NCBI GenBank assembly: GCA_037783545.1
Contig: JBBELK010000931.1
Coordinates: forward strand, 62,001 to 126,000
Direction of reading: 5' to 3'
DNA from: Henricia sp. BOLD:AAB3569
Lineage: Eukaryota > Echinodermata > Asteroidea > Spinulosida > Echinasteridae
Length of the DNA: 64,000 nucleotides
Below, one piece after another: positions 62,584 through 64,000 of the stretch (position 1 is its first letter; each line of letters starts with the position of its first letter). The notes under the pieces were generated by a model. It was not told the DNA's origin, searched no databases, and saw only the letters and a list, made by a program, of their open reading frames with translations. The position numbers and the translations under genes are program-made.

Positions 62584-64000
62584 GTTATCGGTGAATCTAG
62601 CAAAAACTCCCTGCCGGCACAGTTTTCGCACAAGCAGACGCCGCTTTCCCGAAACATTCCATCTGAAGTGGTCGCTATTTTGGAACTGAAGGAATGTCCA
62701 GACAAACTTCAAATTGTGCCTGCTAAAACAACTCTATATCCCAAACGTATTCTGCAAATTTCAGCAATTTCCCGTTTAAACCGACCGAGTTATCGTTGGA
62801 TCTAGCAAAAACTCCCTGCCGGCACAGTTTTCGCACAAGCAGACGCCGCTTTCCGGAAACATTCCATTTGAAGTGGTCGCTATTTTGGAACTGAAGGAAT
62901 GTCCATACAAACTTCAAATTGTGCCTGCTAAAACAACTCTATATCCCAAACGTATTCTGCAAATTTCAGCAATTTCCCGTTTAAACCGACCGAGTTATCG
63001 TTGAATCAAGCAAAAACTCCCTGCCGTCACAGTTTTCGCTCAAGCAGATGCCGCTTTCGGGAAACATTGCGTCCGAAGTGGTCGCTATTTTGGAACTGAA
63101 GGAATGTTCAGACAAACTTGAAATGTAGACTGCTAAAACAACTCTATATCCCAAACGTATTCTGCAAGTTTCAGCAATTTCCCGTTTAAACCGACCGAGT
63201 TATCGGTGAATCTAGCAAAAACTCCCTGCCGTCACAGTTTTCGCACAAGCAGATGCCGCTTTCGGGAAACATTGCGTCCGAAGTGGTCGCTATTTTGGAA
63301 CTGAAGGAATGTTCAGACACAACTTGAAATTTTGACTGCTGTAACAACTCTATATCCCAAACGTATTCTGCAAATTTCAGCAATTTCCAGTTTAAACCGA
63401 CCGAGTTATCGTTGAATCTAGCAAAAACTCCCTGCCGTCACAGTTTTCGCTCAAGCAGATGCCGCTTTCGGGAAACATTGCGTCCGAAGTGGTCGCTATT
63501 TTGGAACTGAAGGAATGTTCAGACAAACTTGAAATTTTGACTGCTTTAACAACTCTATATCCCAAACGTATTCTGCAAATTTCAGCAATTTCCAGTTTAA
63601 ACCGACCGAGTTATCGTTGAATCTAGCAAAAACTCCCTGCCGGCACAGTTTTCGCACAACCGGACGCCTCTTTCCGGAAACATTCCATCTGAAGTGGTCG
63701 CTATTTTGGAACAGAAGGAATGTTCAGACAAACTTGAAATTTTGACTGCTTTAACAACTCTATATCCCAAACGTATTCTGCAAATTTCAGCAATTTCCCG
63801 TTTAAACTGACCGAGTTATCGTCACAGTTTTCGCACAAGCAGATGCCGCTTTCGGGAAACATTGCGTCCGAAGTGGTCGCTATTTTGGAACTGAAGGAAT
63901 GTTCAGACAAACTTGAAATGTTGACTGCTTTAACAACTCTATATCCCAAACGTATTCTGCAAATTTCAGCAATTTCCCGTTTAAACCGACCGAGTTATCG
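62522..64000 (+). repeat. Block copied from 57,115-58,593 (offset 5,407)
   Basis: AAACCGTCCGAGTTATCGG, TTTCCCGAAAC, CGTTGGATCTAGC, ATTCCATTTGAAG and the 179-bp unit at 63714 (58307 in the source) follow in the same order to the end of the window. GACTGCTGTAACAAC near 63,334 is private. The block overlaps the end of the 2,998-bp-offset match by about 60 bp of shared sequence, and the array continues beyond the window. Confidence 0.8.

Larger units (their letters stand above)
27922..63892 (+). repeat. Family of 28 short monomers, 179 bp (26-bp deletion)
   Basis: Each has TTTAAACTGACCGAG followed by TTATCGTCACAG, where full-length units have TTATCGTTGAATC and later GCCGTCACAG. The missing 26 bp run from the TTG after ATCG to the CCG before TCACAG. 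The units (GAAGG phase) start at 27922, 28511, 30944, 31942, 33761, 36603, 37601, 38190, 39188, 40392, 43030, 44028, 45027, 45617, 46616, 48232, 48411, 50357, 51640, 53256, 54460, 56076, 58307, 59101, 59895, 61305, 62099 and 63714. The linked C-to-T change (AAACTGACC) in all of them indicates one deletion event that was then amplified. The first copy reads GAGTTGTCGTCAC; the others have GAGTTATCGTCAC. Confidence 0.92.
1..64000 (+). repeat. Satellite DNA array, ~205-bp monomer, head to tail
   Basis: The same unit recurs from the first to the last base. Phasing on the GAAGG after 'ggaact' gives starts at 187, 393, 599, 804, 927, 1133, 1338, 1544, 1750, 1955, 2161 and 2366, so units are 205 or 206 bp with occasional short forms. 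All monomers run in the same direction; I saw no reverse-complement copy. A typical right-hand monomer has by hand count 49 C and 38 G in 205 bp (42% GC) and 12 CpG, where about 9 would be expected. Because 205 and 206 are not multiples of three, any reading frame shifts from monomer to monomer, so short open frames recur without coding meaning. No gene, tRNA, rRNA or transposon was seen in 64 kb. The genomic location (centromeric or other heterochromatin) is inferred from array size only. Confidence 0.97.
27530..64000 (+). repeat. C-type domain with 179-bp short monomers
   Basis: From about 27.5 kb to the end the extra-C monomers and 123-bp monomers are absent, and 179-bp monomers recur 28 times. 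Full-length companions include the TTCCAGTTTAAAC variant, the CCGGACGCCTCTTTCCGG variant followed by GGAACAGAAGG, the GCCGCTTCGGG variant (one T lost), and B-type monomers carried over. Spacings between 179-bp units are 589, 794, 998, 1,204, 1,410, 1,589 and 1,616 bp, which are sums of one 179-bp unit and two to seven units of about 205 bp. Confidence 0.85.

Noticed and set aside
1..64000. CRISPR array
   Set aside because: There are no short repeats alternating with unique spacers; the whole 205-bp unit is repeated.
1..64000. Coding tandem-repeat protein gene
   Set aside because: All frames on both strands are closed by stops within one to three monomers, and monomers of 205, 206, 187 and 179 bp shift the frame.
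1..64000. Transposon or retroelement internal tandem repeat
   Set aside because: No terminal repeats, reverse transcriptase, transposase or target-site duplications were seen; the array is uniform throughout.
1..64000. Inverted or hairpin arrangement of monomers
   Set aside because: Scanning for the reverse complement of the conserved core found none; every monomer has the same orientation.
1..64000. Assigning the array to a named satellite family or species
   Set aside because: I do not recognise the monomer, and base composition alone does not identify a lineage.

Overview
The whole window is one uninterrupted, head-to-tail satellite DNA array. The basic monomer is about 205 bp (205 or 206 in most copies). 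By hand-phasing on the GAAGG that follows 'ggaact', I estimate about 318 monomers, including shortened forms of 123, 179 and 187 bp. Both ends of the window lie inside the array. I saw no unique flanking sequence, no gene, no RNA gene, no transposon insertion and no inverted monomer. An array of this size and style (about 42% GC, nucleosome-scale monomer, higher-order repeats) indicates a eukaryotic nuclear genome, most likely pericentromeric, centromeric, subtelomeric or sex-chromosome heterochromatin. The lineage cannot be named from the sequence alone.

Layout. (1) About 1-13,170 is 'A-type' sequence. It has many 206-bp monomers with an extra C (ACTCCCCTGCCGG), 123-bp and 187-bp deletion monomers, and a 7-monomer (1,437 bp) higher-order period. 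A 4.7-kb block is present twice at offset 4,746 bp, and the second copy contains its own 1,213-bp internal duplication. (2) About 13,170-27,500 interleaves A-type blocks with 'B-type' blocks built on a 5-monomer (1,024 bp) period; a 1,766-bp block is tandemly duplicated here, and a 0.9-kb island at 24.5 kb repeats sequence from near position 1,766. (3) About 27,500-64,000 is 'C-type'. It is defined by 28 monomers of 179 bp that share a 26-bp deletion. These sit at spacings that are sums of 205-bp monomers plus one short one (589, 794, 998, 1,204, 1,589, 1,616 bp), and they lie within nested duplications of 1-3.4 kb.

No genes work together here. The biological content is the history of the array: deletion alleles and private point mutations are shared between copies at exact offsets, so successive unequal exchanges can be ordered. 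Features that could bear on function are a nearly invariant AT-rich core in every monomer, a weak CENP-B-box-like match that is present in some monomers and mutated in others of the same higher-order repeat, and high CpG content. Block boundaries below were set by eye and are approximate to tens of bases unless a junction is described.
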